The notes under the pieces were generated by a model that was not told the DNA's origin, made no database searches, and was given only the letters and a program-made list of their open reading frames with translations. A program made the position numbers and the translations under genes. Below are positions 1 through 11,000 of a DNA stretch of 27,726 nucleotides, piece after piece; within the stretch, counting starts at the first letter, position 1; every line of letters begins with the position of its first letter. The stretch covers positions 1 to 27,726 of the forward strand of contig CAXNAA020000110.1 of NCBI GenBank assembly GCA_964200075.2, given 5' to 3'. The DNA comes from Sphacelaria rigidula (Eukaryota; Phaeophyceae; Sphacelariales).

Positions 1-700
1 ATTCATTTGTTGGTGGCGGTGGTGGGGGTCCCATTGGCCAGGGGTGCGTGTGGGAGGGGGGGGGGGGGGGGGAGTATTCGGATATGTTGTTTGGATATAC
101 CGCAGCAATGGCGGGAGCGAGCGCGCACCATTTGCATTAGATGTACCTAACAAAATGGAACAACACCAGAAAATCAATGATGCTGAAAACGTGTCGGGGT
201 TCTCCTGCTCTGATGTGTCGACATATGCTCAATATTCACCTGTTCATGCGCACAGGCGTTTTGTGTGTGTGAGGGGGGCGGGGGGGGGGGGGGGAGGGTA
301 TTCTGTAACCTTGGATTCGAATGACTCGAAATTTTACAACATGGCGCCTCTGTTGCATCGGTATTGTCCACAACATTCCTCCAACGGGCATTTCAACACA
401 ATATGACCACCCAGACGACGCAATCCCCACCGGCAATACTTTTTTCTCTTTTTCTTTCTCCGTCACATTTTGAACCCTCCACTTCCTCGGGAAGATTCTG
501 TCATCTCACGGGATCAATTAACTCATCTCTGCCCCGGCGCAAGCGTTGCATTGATCATCTCACGGATTGTATCATGACCATCAGCACTCTCTCACCGCGG
601 CGACTCTCGACAAAACAACTATTCCTGCTATTGACATTCACTCTCAAACAACGACGGGAGATCAAATGCCGTACAGAACAAAAACCACAACTGAATGAAT

Positions 701-771
701 CTGGCGGGAATTGAACCCACGTTGTCTCCAACCCTGGCGTCAGTTGTAGCATTAGACCAAACGTGCTCAGG
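701..771 (-). repeat. tRNA-derived SINE-like sequence with pol III A and B boxes
   Basis: On the minus strand an A-box-like TGGTCTAATGC (759-749) is followed 31 bases later by GGTTCAATTCC (717-707), a full match to the B-box consensus. Between them GTTG-GAGA-CAAC could form a variable-arm hairpin, and GTGGG/CCCGC pairs as a T stem. No matching 5' acceptor strand is present, so this is a tRNA-derived repeat rather than a working tRNA. Confidence 0.5.
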
Positions 772-1432
772 ATAGAGTATCACACTCCGGGTGCTCCGTA
801 CTTTCAGAGTGTCGACTGCGAAAATGCGGGGCATTCAAGAGTTACCGAAATATTGACTGACGAAAATACTGGCTAGATCAGAGTAACCAGAATGTCGACG
901 GCCAACAAGACTGGGTATTCCAGACTCGGTGCAGTATCGCTCGCCGAAAAACTAGCTACTGTCGAGTACATGAGGTATCGAAACCCCGCACGCGCCACCA
1001 AAAATGGATACTGTATCAACCTCATCATTGCCACAACCATCCGTCATCACCAGAACATCCAAGGGTGCTTACGATAGGGTACTTACTGTAATCCGAGGTA
1101 CCGTGGGCTTTCAGGGTATTCCAAGTATCCAATGAATGCTCCGGGGGATGCCGCAGGATATAGACTGCCGAACCTAAAGAGTATCACCAAGTACCGTTTT
1201 CTTCTTTACCGCAATTTGAACGCCCCCCCCCCCCCCGCCCCTCCTCGGAAAGAGTCCGTGGTCTCAAGGGATCAGCCCATCTCTCCCCGGTACACGCCGT
1301 ACATTTTGGTCTCGCCGATTGAGTCAGCACTCCCGCACCGCGTCAATTCTCGTCTAACAAACTCAGTCAACTACTTCTTGTCACGTGCTCACACTTAGGG
1401 GTGGAAATCAGATCAAAGTAAAGACCTCACGC

Positions 1433-1496
1433 ATCGGGAGTCTAACCCTCGTTCTCTCCACCCTAATGGTGACGGTCGGAACATCAGATCATATCG
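1433..1496 (-). repeat. Second tRNA-derived sequence, related to the one at 701-771
   Basis: On the minus strand TGATCTGATGTTCCGACC leads to GGGTGGAGAGAACGAGGG and the B-box-like GGTTAGACTCC (one mismatch). It aligns along its length with the copy at 701-771, which suggests one repeat family rather than chance B boxes. The acceptor stem is not intact. Confidence 0.42.
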
Positions 1497-1661
1497 ACCG
1501 GACCCTCTTAGATCATAGGTCACCGGGGCGCGGCGGCCATATGACTATTGACTAGATGAAATACTCAGCATACCAGAGTACCCACCGGTAATCTATACCC
1601 GGCCATACATTGAGTATCTTTGAAGGCAAAACCCTAGAACAAATGAAACATAAATACGAAC

Positions 1662-2079
1662 CTTCCACGAGAATCTTCCCAGCCCCGGCTCCACCGCCAC
1701 CCTGGCCCTCGTCTTCGTCATCCCTCCGTATCCCAGTCCACGCTTCCGAGACAGCGTTATTTGTTTTGCGAGCCGGAACCGGCGGAGACATGGACCTCGA
1801 CCTCGCCTCCGATTCAGCGGACGCCATGTCATCCTCGTACGTGCCTCGCGAGAAGCATGCCATGTCGTTCGAGTCGCTACTCGCCTGCGTAGACAAGCGA
1901 TTACTGCTGGAGGTGTCCCGTGTTTCTGTTTCTGTTGTTGCTGCTGCTGATTGCTGCTCTGCTTCTTTCTGGGCGCCGTCGTCGTCGTTGTTGTTATTGT
2001 TGTTAAAAGCTGACTCTGCTTCTGGTGGAGGCGTTGTTCGTCGCATGCTGAACAAAAAGCTTTCTCCGGTTCCGTAGTA
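1662..2079 (-). CDS. Exon 6 of the OXR1-like gene: TLDc GTGE motif with a long low-complexity insert
   Basis: The acceptor ATTATCCTAG|TACTAC (first base 2079), behind a T/A-rich tract, joins in phase 0 to exon 5 and gives TSK|YYGTGESFLFSM, the hallmark (F/Y)YGTGE(T/S)F(L/V)F segment of TLDc. Instead of moving on to the next strand, the frame runs through about 130 low-complexity residues: TPPPEAESAF, six Asn, acidic, Gln- and Ser/Thr-rich stretches, RSRSMSPPVPARK and a Gly/Ala run. The donor is uncertain. GTGGAAG|GTTCGT (last base 1662) fits the end of the biased composition, but it is a weak site. GT dinucleotides near 1843 are alternatives. The rest of TLDc is off the left edge or unrecognised. 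Confidence 0.75.
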
Positions 2080-5000
2080 CTAGGATAATATAAGATTAAA
2101 AAAAACGAAGGAGGAGAAAGAGGAGAACCGATGCCCCCCCGCCCCCCCCCCAAGACGACGACGGGAAACAAGAGATGCAGCAAGCAACGTGAAAAAAAAA
2201 AAAGAGATGAGAAAAATGTGAATCACCCAGGTAGAAATAGACTGTGAGAACAAATCCAACTCAGTCAAGTATTTGATTTCTTCATGTTTTCATAGTGTAC
2301 ATTTCACCGTAACACGGTAGATCATTCGGAAGCACGAGTCTTGTACTAAATACACTATGAGCTAGATATGTTCCAATAAAAAATGGTCTTTAAATTCATG
2401 ACCATAATCGCGTAAAACCCTCTGAAATAGACGAGAGACGCGGAGCGCGACTTCTCTCTTTCACCACAATGCAGCACTTGATTATCACAATCCACATTCA
2501 CACGCCCGTATCTGTCTATGTAGGACCCTGGTGCTGAAGCCACGTTCGACAGGTCGCCCGCTTGTGGTTGACCCCGTCGTGCATTCATCCTTACGAGAAC
2601 AACACGTGGTGCACGTACTCCATGGACTGTTGAATGTGTAAAACCATACGGGTGGCCGGTAATCAACCATTAAACCCTCTCTAAATGCAAAAGCTTTTGG
2701 GATCAAAGATGTACTCCTTTACAAATAAAGACTCTTCCTCACAAGACAAGGAGCAGATACGAGAGTTGGGATATCAACCATCGTTGATACGATCTCGTAA
2801 GGGATGGGGTCGATGAAGTCACAGAGAAATTGTTTCCGCGACAAGTGGACTCCGTCCCCCCCCCACCCTTCGCGCTTGGTGATAGATTACGAGCCCGGAT
2901 CGACGAAAACTCGGCGTGCTCCGTCCCGGCTTTGTAGGGATGCGAGGTCAATCGTCATTTGACTACGGCATACAAGATCATGAGTACACTCCGAACCTCC
3001 AACCCCCTAATACCGACAAGCACAGTATAGGACGCAGGTACATCGGATCATACCCCTCTTGTTCTCCTGCTGAGGACGCAACCCTGCGTATTTTTCCAGC
3101 AGCTGCAGCGGTCTTACTTAACATGACCGTGATCAAGTGTGGAAGAGACCCTGAACAACTGAAACTTTCTACTTCCACCTCAGGACGGTGGGTTCACGGG
3201 TAATCGCTTCCTACTTGGTGGGCTGCCACGAGACGTGTAATGCGTATCGTGCGTGGGAATTGAACAGGCCCTATGGGATTGTAAGACTGTGTGTGTATTG
3301 CCGTCCCATCTGTTCTGGACGCCGGTCTACACCTTTCGGTATATGTGGGCGCACTAGCCGGGGTCACACAGAAGGAAGGTTAACACAGCAGTTTCTTGTT
3401 CTTTATTTGTTTTTAGTGCCCCAGCTTCCTTCTGCGGTGCTTGCCTCCATTTTTTATCGCGAGAGGGGTTTAGTATTCTCTTTCCCTCGCCGACCGTCAA
3501 GTCGACTTTCATGTACCCCCGACATAGTCACTCTCCTCAGTTGAGCATGGTGTGAGAAAATATCCCACATCGCTCGGAGAGTCGGACCCACGACTCACCC
3601 GTCAAAGGGTTTCGAGGTTACCACCTGAGCCACCGGGTGACCGGAACTTTTTCGCGCCATGAAATTAGATTACTGACGGGGGGCAGAAGGCCCGTGTTCA
3701 TGAAGAAGAAATATGACGTATCAGCCCGACAGGAACGGAAAACGATTTCAAGACGTACGGTCTTGAACTCATAAGACGGTGCATCGAACTTAGGAAAGTG
3801 GTTACCACACTCTCACGTACACTGAAACATAAACCATTTATTTTCGCATTTTCCCTCATGTACCTTGCTCGTGAGAAAACCAAGCACTCGATTTTCAAAC
3901 AAATACAAATGTACTCGACTGAAGCACGACACTTTTCTCCACCTGCCCTGATCGTAAGAATGCCAAGCACTGAAATTTTATATACACAGTTCTACAGTCA
4001 TATATTGTACTGGAACATGGCCTTTTCTCGACATCATACCTTGCTTGTAGAAGACCAAGCACTCGCGGCAAAACCTCCGAACACCTCCCCTTCCATGTTC
4101 TCAATCATCACGTACGTGGGCACCTCGCCCTTGATCCTATTGTAGAACTGAAGCCAGTTGGCTCCATCCCTATCCGCGGCCAAGAACAGGGTTCACGTAC
4201 GTCCGGTGGGGTGATCGCGGGATGGAACGGGGGAGGGCATGAGTGCTACGCAGTATTTGTCGTCGTCCGTGACCATGTCAGTCGAGGCCCCTGTTACGAG
4301 CACAGACCCACCCCGACGTCCTGCGGAATACAGCCAAGGCTCTTTCGCTCTTGTACTACTCGTGGGAAACTTCAGCACAGAAGTCGTAAATGAGCATACC
4401 CTGGACAAAAAATTCCACAGTTAAAAAGTGTACTGCGTAGAGTATCGACTATTGCGCCTTTTGCAACAGACAAATATTCCATACAGTACGCAATATATTC
4501 TTTACAATAGAATCTAGGGTCCAGGATGTGTGAATGATATGAAAGGCCTGGAGCAAATACTACGGTAGCCCGCCAAACACGATGCTTCGAAAATATACCG
4601 TTTCGAAAAAAATCACGTGAAATACGTCGTCTATGCCCCGGGAACCACCGTGAGTCTCAAGGAAGGCATGTTTTGTTGTCCGTCCCATCATTCCTACACT
4701 CTCAAGATCCTGCTCGATTGGAGTACAGCACCGAGTTCGCAAGTACGGGTCGTTATGAAAGAATAAAACTGCATCAGCATTTTCTTCGTTGTTTTCCATT
4801 TTTCTTCTGTAAATTATATTCGGGATTTCGATGGATACACGTGCGATACTCGAGCTCTATCTGCTGCACAGAGCTCAACAAGATTGCACTGGGAATTTTT
4901 TGTCCGGGCCTGGTCTGGGCTTCATTTCACTTCGTGACCTTGCTACAGCCCAGGACAGTAGCACGCGAAGCGTTGACAAAGATGTGCAGTCAGCATTGGT

Positions 5001-8000
5001 GATGTTTTTGATAAAAACCAAGTCACGCAGCAAGCGAAGCGTACTCTATACCTTCGAAACGGGGCGGTGATTTGGCACACAGGATCGCATACGCAAGAGA
5101 GATACATTTTTGTATCAAAATAGCTATCGGATGTCCCGTGTGTAGAGTGCTTGGCTGTCTCCAGTGTTGTACCTCAACAACTTTCTGCCGCAATACCGAC
5201 GGTATCTGCATTGCAAGAAGATTCGCCAGCGCTGGCCAGCCAGTCGGCTTCGTGCTCTTCATTTACGTACAGCACCGATCAACGTGAGCCATGCAGAACA
5301 ACAGCACGACACCCTACAAAAAGGGGGCCAGCAGCATTGATGTGTTGATGCGAGTACAATTCTTTTCTCGGCTCATGTTCCGTCCGAGCAGCATGAAACG
5401 AAACACAACGACGAAGATGGAGCTGTCTTCGATCCCGCTCCATATCCAAGGCCGTGCGGGATACAGCAGCAAGCTAAGCGCAAATGGAGACTGCGACTCC
5501 AAAGCCGGCCACCGCAACCATACCGCGGGCACGGCGACACCAACAGCAAACGTTGGGTACACTAACGCGTATACTAGTAGACAGATCACTCATTGTGAGA
5601 CCGGCGTTTGCTTGGATATCATCCCACTGCCGCACGGTACTGTACTGCGGCTGCGGGCACCGTAAGACCGGGAAAATCGTGTGTGACGAAGTGGGACTGG
5701 TCAGAAACTCGAATTAAATTAATTGAAATCGGTCTTTGTACGATGGAAATAAACCCGTACTTATCAACCCGCCGCCCGGGATACAGGGTCGGCTCGTTTG
5801 TGCACAGGTGAACGGACGCCTTGCGCGTTGTGCTTTACACTATTCAACCCACACCATCCTCGCTAAATTTTTCGGCACATATGGGAAATTTCGCAGTATG
5901 ACAACAGTTCCCGATCACGAAATGCAAGGAACAGGTAGGTTCCTTGAGACCACGTCGTCCCGGAGGGGAGCGTGGAGGGGGGGGGCGAGGGGGGAGGATA
6001 TTTTGAACCACTTCTTGTCCGAAGCACGGTGTCACTTTCAATGTGTTCCTCCAAAGCAGCAGATTTCATCCGAACGCTGTGGATGCCGATGGGGCAACAC
6101 ATGCTCACACATGCCCATCAACGTTTTCAAACACACAATACAAGCGCACAACAATTACAAGCACATGAGGTCGTGTAGCACATCTGTGAAGCTTCTTGTT
6201 GACCACGACAACACCCCCCCTCTCCCCCCTCCCCCATCGTTGGACCACTCATGAATGATAACGACCACGTCCCGAGAAAGGACAGGAGAAGAGAAACGGG
6301 GCGGTGGGAGATATACGACAAAAAAAAAAAACAGAACATGGGCGCGTTTGTGTAAAAAGAAGAAAGGAAGGGGGAGAAGGGTACTGCAACGTCGCGTGTG
6401 AAAAACTTACAAGGATGCTTTCTACCTTTTCTTCGTCAAATGTATTACCTCTATCCCTTTCTTGAGACGAATCTGTACTCCCAAAGCATCAACTCATCTC
6501 TCCCGCTTCTCACCGGAAGGAGCTGTACAACAAGTACCACTTGTAGCCTCGGAAATGCTTGGGCAGGGCCAGTTCCATGCGCGCCAGGGTGGCGTGCGTG
6601 ACGATCGTGCTCGCTCCAGCCACTAACCCCGGCAAAACAAGCTCCGCTTTACTGGGGGTTACAGGAGGCACAGAATTTAATTCCGAAATATCGCCGTGCC
6701 CGTAACCGTATGGCGCTAGAGAAGGAATGGAAAGAGACGAACACCATCAACGAGTGAGAACATTAGTTGTGCTGTTACGGAAAAAAGGTGAAACGTTTTG
6801 TGTGTGTCTTGGGAGGGACGTCGACCTTTGATCTCAAAATTTCGAAGTTTCACGTTTCGCTGTTCAACTTTTAATTCGGTTTTCAATACTGATACTACTG
6901 CAGTGGCAACAAGGAACTTGATCGTTTGCGCAGAGGGAATCTTCTCACCATATAATCAACGGCGTTGAGTGCAGGTTGCAAGAGTGACGGACACTTTGAG
7001 AACAGTCAAATGCCTCTAGTGTATGATCGGGGAATAATTCACCGCAGTTAAGGCCCGTAGTAATTCCGTCGAGTGTTGCGGGCGGCGGGGGTGGCCCGGA
7101 GGGCAGGATTAACTCCCGTACCTTCGATACGAGAACCATGAATATCTGCTGCCAACACCGAAGCCTCTCTGCCCATCCCCACACCCGCTCTCCGTCAAGG
7201 ACAACGAAGAACGACGAGATCCGAGGGGATCCTGTCATTTCGTAAAAGGTACGCGAACCTCCCTTCTTCAGAAAAACTTGTTCTTCCCAGCCAGTCACCC
7301 AAGATTCGACTGTTTCATGAATCTCTTCAGCATGCCATCGATTCTCCTTCAAGCTCCCCCCCCCCCATGGTCGATGGTCAAACGACCAAGGCAAGCAACA
7401 AATAAGTACGCCCTCTCCCCAAAGGAACTCACCTTCTGCGTGTCGTGACATAACCTGCGCAACAACCGAGCTCGCTTGGCGAGAATCGCGCCCATCTTCC
7501 TCCATGAAGCTCCGCGATCGTCTCCGGTCGTTGGCCGCCTCGGATTCCCCATCCTCGGGTCCCTCCGCGCCGACCGGGTGATCACCATGCAGGTCGTCTT
7601 CCACTGGCATGGCGGCAACAGGAGCGTTGACGGCGGCAGCTGCGCCGCCGCCACCGAGCCCCCAGTAGCTCGGCTTCACGTACTGCAGCATGAGCTGCGC
7701 CGTAGAGGCCGCCCGCGTGCGGTCGAGTTCTTCATCTTCATCGAAATCGGAACAGTTGTCTTGTTGATTTTGATTGGAGGAGGAGGAGGAGGACGCTTTG
7801 TTGGGTGTTCCGTTATTGGTCTCAACGCCGCCTGCGGCCGCAGGAGGTGGGACGGGAGAGTGTTCTGTGGACAGTGGGGAGAACGATACTTCTCGCGACT
7901 TACGGCCGTTGTCAGTAGTGGGGGAGCTACCGTTGCTACCTTTGGTCGCGACTGCCGTTGAGGTGTTACCCGCGCCGAAAATTCTACCCGTTAACTTGGC

Positions 8001-11000
8001 GACTGTCGACGATGACGACGACGAGTGGTGATCCGCCTTTGCCCCGTCGGTATTGGCGATACCTCCGCGAGCTCCGATCGGCGCAGCGACGGAGGAGCCA
8101 GATGTGTTGAACATGGATCGCACCATGCCCCTGAACGAGCCTGACGAGGAGCCCGTTGCGGACGTGGTGGACACGTTCGACAACCGCGGAGCTGCGGCGT
8201 GCGCGCCTTCCGTCTCCCCTGTACGTTCGCAGCGTCATGACAAGAAAAAGGCAAAAAAAACTCGAGCAGATGTTTCACTCGCTGAGTGCGGTGGGAGTGT
8301 GGGCTTCGTGGTAGGTACGAGAGAGTTTTTTTTAATATGTTTTTGAATTATTTCGTTTCCAAAAAAGTAAAAATAAAGTTGGATTTGATTCGAAGGCAGT
8401 AGATCAGAGCAGACGGGGGACGGGGGAACTGGCGGGGTGAGTCTACAGTTTATGACTTATGTAACAATCGTCTTGTTGATGAGAATGAACAAAAAACCTT
8501 CCCGTGGTCGCTGATGCAACATTCGAAACACAAAACAAAAACGCCTACACACGCACACTTGTGTGTGTAACAGCTTAGGATGCCCCGCATCAGAGAAAAT
8601 ACACACTCCTTCTCCCTTTCGTTCATGCTGTGAACACGCCTCACAGTACCATCTATGATTGCAGCTCCGGGGGAAATTTTTAGTATCATGGCCCATCCTG
8701 CCAAAAAAAAAAAAATGAGTCAAGTACGAGTACATATTTTCGAGGTTGTGTTCTGTAAGGTACGGGTACGCTTTGTAGGGTATACGATTCCTTACAGAAC
8801 TCACAGAACTGCCGGGTACCGGTATAAAAGTCTTGCAGAGTTTACAGAATTGTTGGATATCGGTATGAAAGTCCTACATAAATTACAGAACTTGTTGGGT
8901 ACGGTACGGGAGGCTTGCAGAAAACCGGTACCGGCAGTCGGGTAACTCTTTGAGGGCATAGCCGCCCCTCGGTTCAGGGTAAAGTTCTTGTACAGAACTC
9001 ACAGAGCTGTCGGGTGGGGTATCGAGGTTGCACAGAAAACCGTACCCGCAACCGGGTATCTTATCACGAGCACACCGGTGCCCCCCGGTGTTGGTACGGG
9101 AGGCTTACAGAAATCACGTAACAAACGGGTACGGGTATGTAGGCCTTCCAGCGATTGCAGAACTGTTGGGTACGGGAAATACTCGGCAAAACACCCCGGG
9201 TATACAGAAAACCGTTCCGTACATAACACAACCTTGCATATTTTCATGTCAACACCAGCACACTGTGTAGCAGTTAAAATATCATCAACAGCGCCCGTCA
9301 TTACAGGATGAGGGTTATGTATGCCACACACACACACACACCCCCCTCCCCTTACCTCCCCAATGCGAAGGGGTGAACAACATCCCTTCCGCACCTTCTT
9401 CCGGCACCCCCCCTGCCCCTCTATCTCTAAGCCGTGGATCCAACGATTTTTCATCTTCGTCTGGGTTTGCATGACCGAGAGTTGGTGGCGCCGCGGTCCC
9501 TGTCCCCGTCTCCTTCCCGAACTTCTCGGCTGCTGCACCTGCCGCTACTGATGCTGTGGTTGCCGCTGTCGCCGGCATGATGCTCATGGCCGGCTTGTGG
9601 TCGTTGTGGTGGTCACCCGAGTCTTCCCTGTCCGATCTCGTTCCTTCACCCGCTCCCTTCGGGTGTACCACCAGTTGCTGGTGGAGACGTTGGGGCGTGA
9701 AGGTGAGCACAGGTAGGAGTGTGTGTGTGTGTGTGGGGGGGGGGGGGGGCAAAGTTTGATAAAAAAACACCCAAGGGGTTAAATAAAAAAGTAATATCAC
9801 CCTAATCCCACCANNNGGGGGGGGGGGGGGCGGGGGGGGGGGGGGGGGGGGGATGGTGGGGGGGGGGTGGGGGGGGGGGGGGGGGGGGGGGCAAGATTTG
9901 ATAAAACAACACTCGTAGGTATGAATCAAAGATATATGCTCCTCGTATCCCATCAGTTCCCCTGCTCCCACGACCACGATCTGAATCATCACCCACTTAA
10001 AGTTAATTTCATCACTCTCGCTAAAATTCCAGGATGCGAAATATACGGCGGTGGGCACAGCTTTGTTGTTTTCACCACATCAATTCAAGCCTAGAGAATT
10101 ACCCATCGGCGTGACTCGTTGTGGACCACTGCTAGAGCGAATCTTATGGATATCATCAGGGAGTTAGCACCCATGTGGGTCTTGTTCGACGATGGAGTAA
10201 ACATAATATGGAAACTAATTCCCGAAGTAAGTAGCTCGACAACCGCATTGGACGTGATATTCATCCCTGTGGTCAAAAGATTGCGTTATTTTCCGTCACT
10301 CGTGAATGGTGGAGCTCGGGTTTTACTTCCTGCACATGCATACATTGCTATTATTTTTTCGAATAGACAAATCGGCTTGTAGACTAGGACGGGGAAAAGG
10401 AGGGTGACCGATGAACTCCAACTCCAGGTAGATTAGTCACGTACATACTTCGTATCCTACTGGGGGGGGGGCGAGCTATGGATGATGGCGAATACTGAAG
10501 AATTGAATATTATGGTACCTAGGTACCTGTTTCGGCACACGACGAAACTCAAATGCACTTCAGACTGGCTCAGATTGAATACCCGAAATTTATTGCCCGG
10601 CTAATTACGAACGTAATACCCAGCCAATATGCACAAATGTGGTATCATACTGACCGCAATGAACAGACAAAAAGGGTGACATTGCCGGACTTTTGTCCAA
10701 GGCTATAACGGTGGCGCTATGGACAAAAATATGTCTCGACCAATCCGCGCCTTTCAAATTGCTCGGAAATTGAAAACACGAATTCCAAGCTAAATCTCCA
10801 CCGAATCTCCACATGGTTCAAATCGTAGTAACCACCATCAGCTTGGGAATCTAACGGGAGGAACAGAGTTGAAAACTGTTCCAACGGGGTCGAATTTTGC
10901 AGGGATATGTACGGATAGAACCGTGGTCTTACGGATCGACGACTGTAGCGTCAGAGCCAAAAATAAATATGAGTAAAAGAGGGAACACGAAAAAGTAACC

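Larger units (their letters stand above)
1..1661. other. Intron or unassigned sequence left of exon 6
   Basis: It holds G runs at 56-72 and 280-294, a C run near 1222-1236 and two related tRNA-derived sequences. I searched the minus strand by eye for the missing TLDc half (W-T/S-G and Gly-rich motifs) and did not find it. Open frames across the G runs are Gly- or Pro-rich by composition only. Confidence 0.6.

Noticed and set aside
44-406. Gly-rich open frame through the first G runs.
   Set aside because: It is open only because G runs encode Gly. No splice sites or domain are seen.
701-771. Functional tRNA with a long variable arm.
   Set aside because: There is no complementary 7-bp acceptor stem, and a diverged second copy lies nearby, so a tRNA-derived repeat fits better.
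1610-2077. Plus-strand open frame opposite exon 6.
   Set aside because: It is the antisense of a repetitive low-complexity exon (poly-Leu/Ser/Ala). The minus strand carries the TLDc motif.
4193-4195. An in-frame TGA exactly where TLDc would be expected to have its conserved Trp (reading ...GRT-stop-TLFLAADRDG).
   Set aside because: It looked like a nonsense mutation, but exon 4 (6646-6514) supplies the real KWYLLYSSF segment, and its phase-2 donor joins to the TAG acceptor at 4169. The TGA and the LFLAAD-like peptide are intronic coincidence.
7476-8031. Plus-strand frames opposite exon 3.
   Set aside because: They are shadows of the GC-rich minus-strand exon, with no domain and Gly/Glu runs from simple repeats.
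9678-9720. Extension of exon 2 upstream (VLTFTPQRLHQ) as the end of LysM.
   Set aside because: No AG acceptor exists in the CA/C-rich stretch upstream, and CCACCAG|CAACTGG gives a better LysM ending in the right phase.
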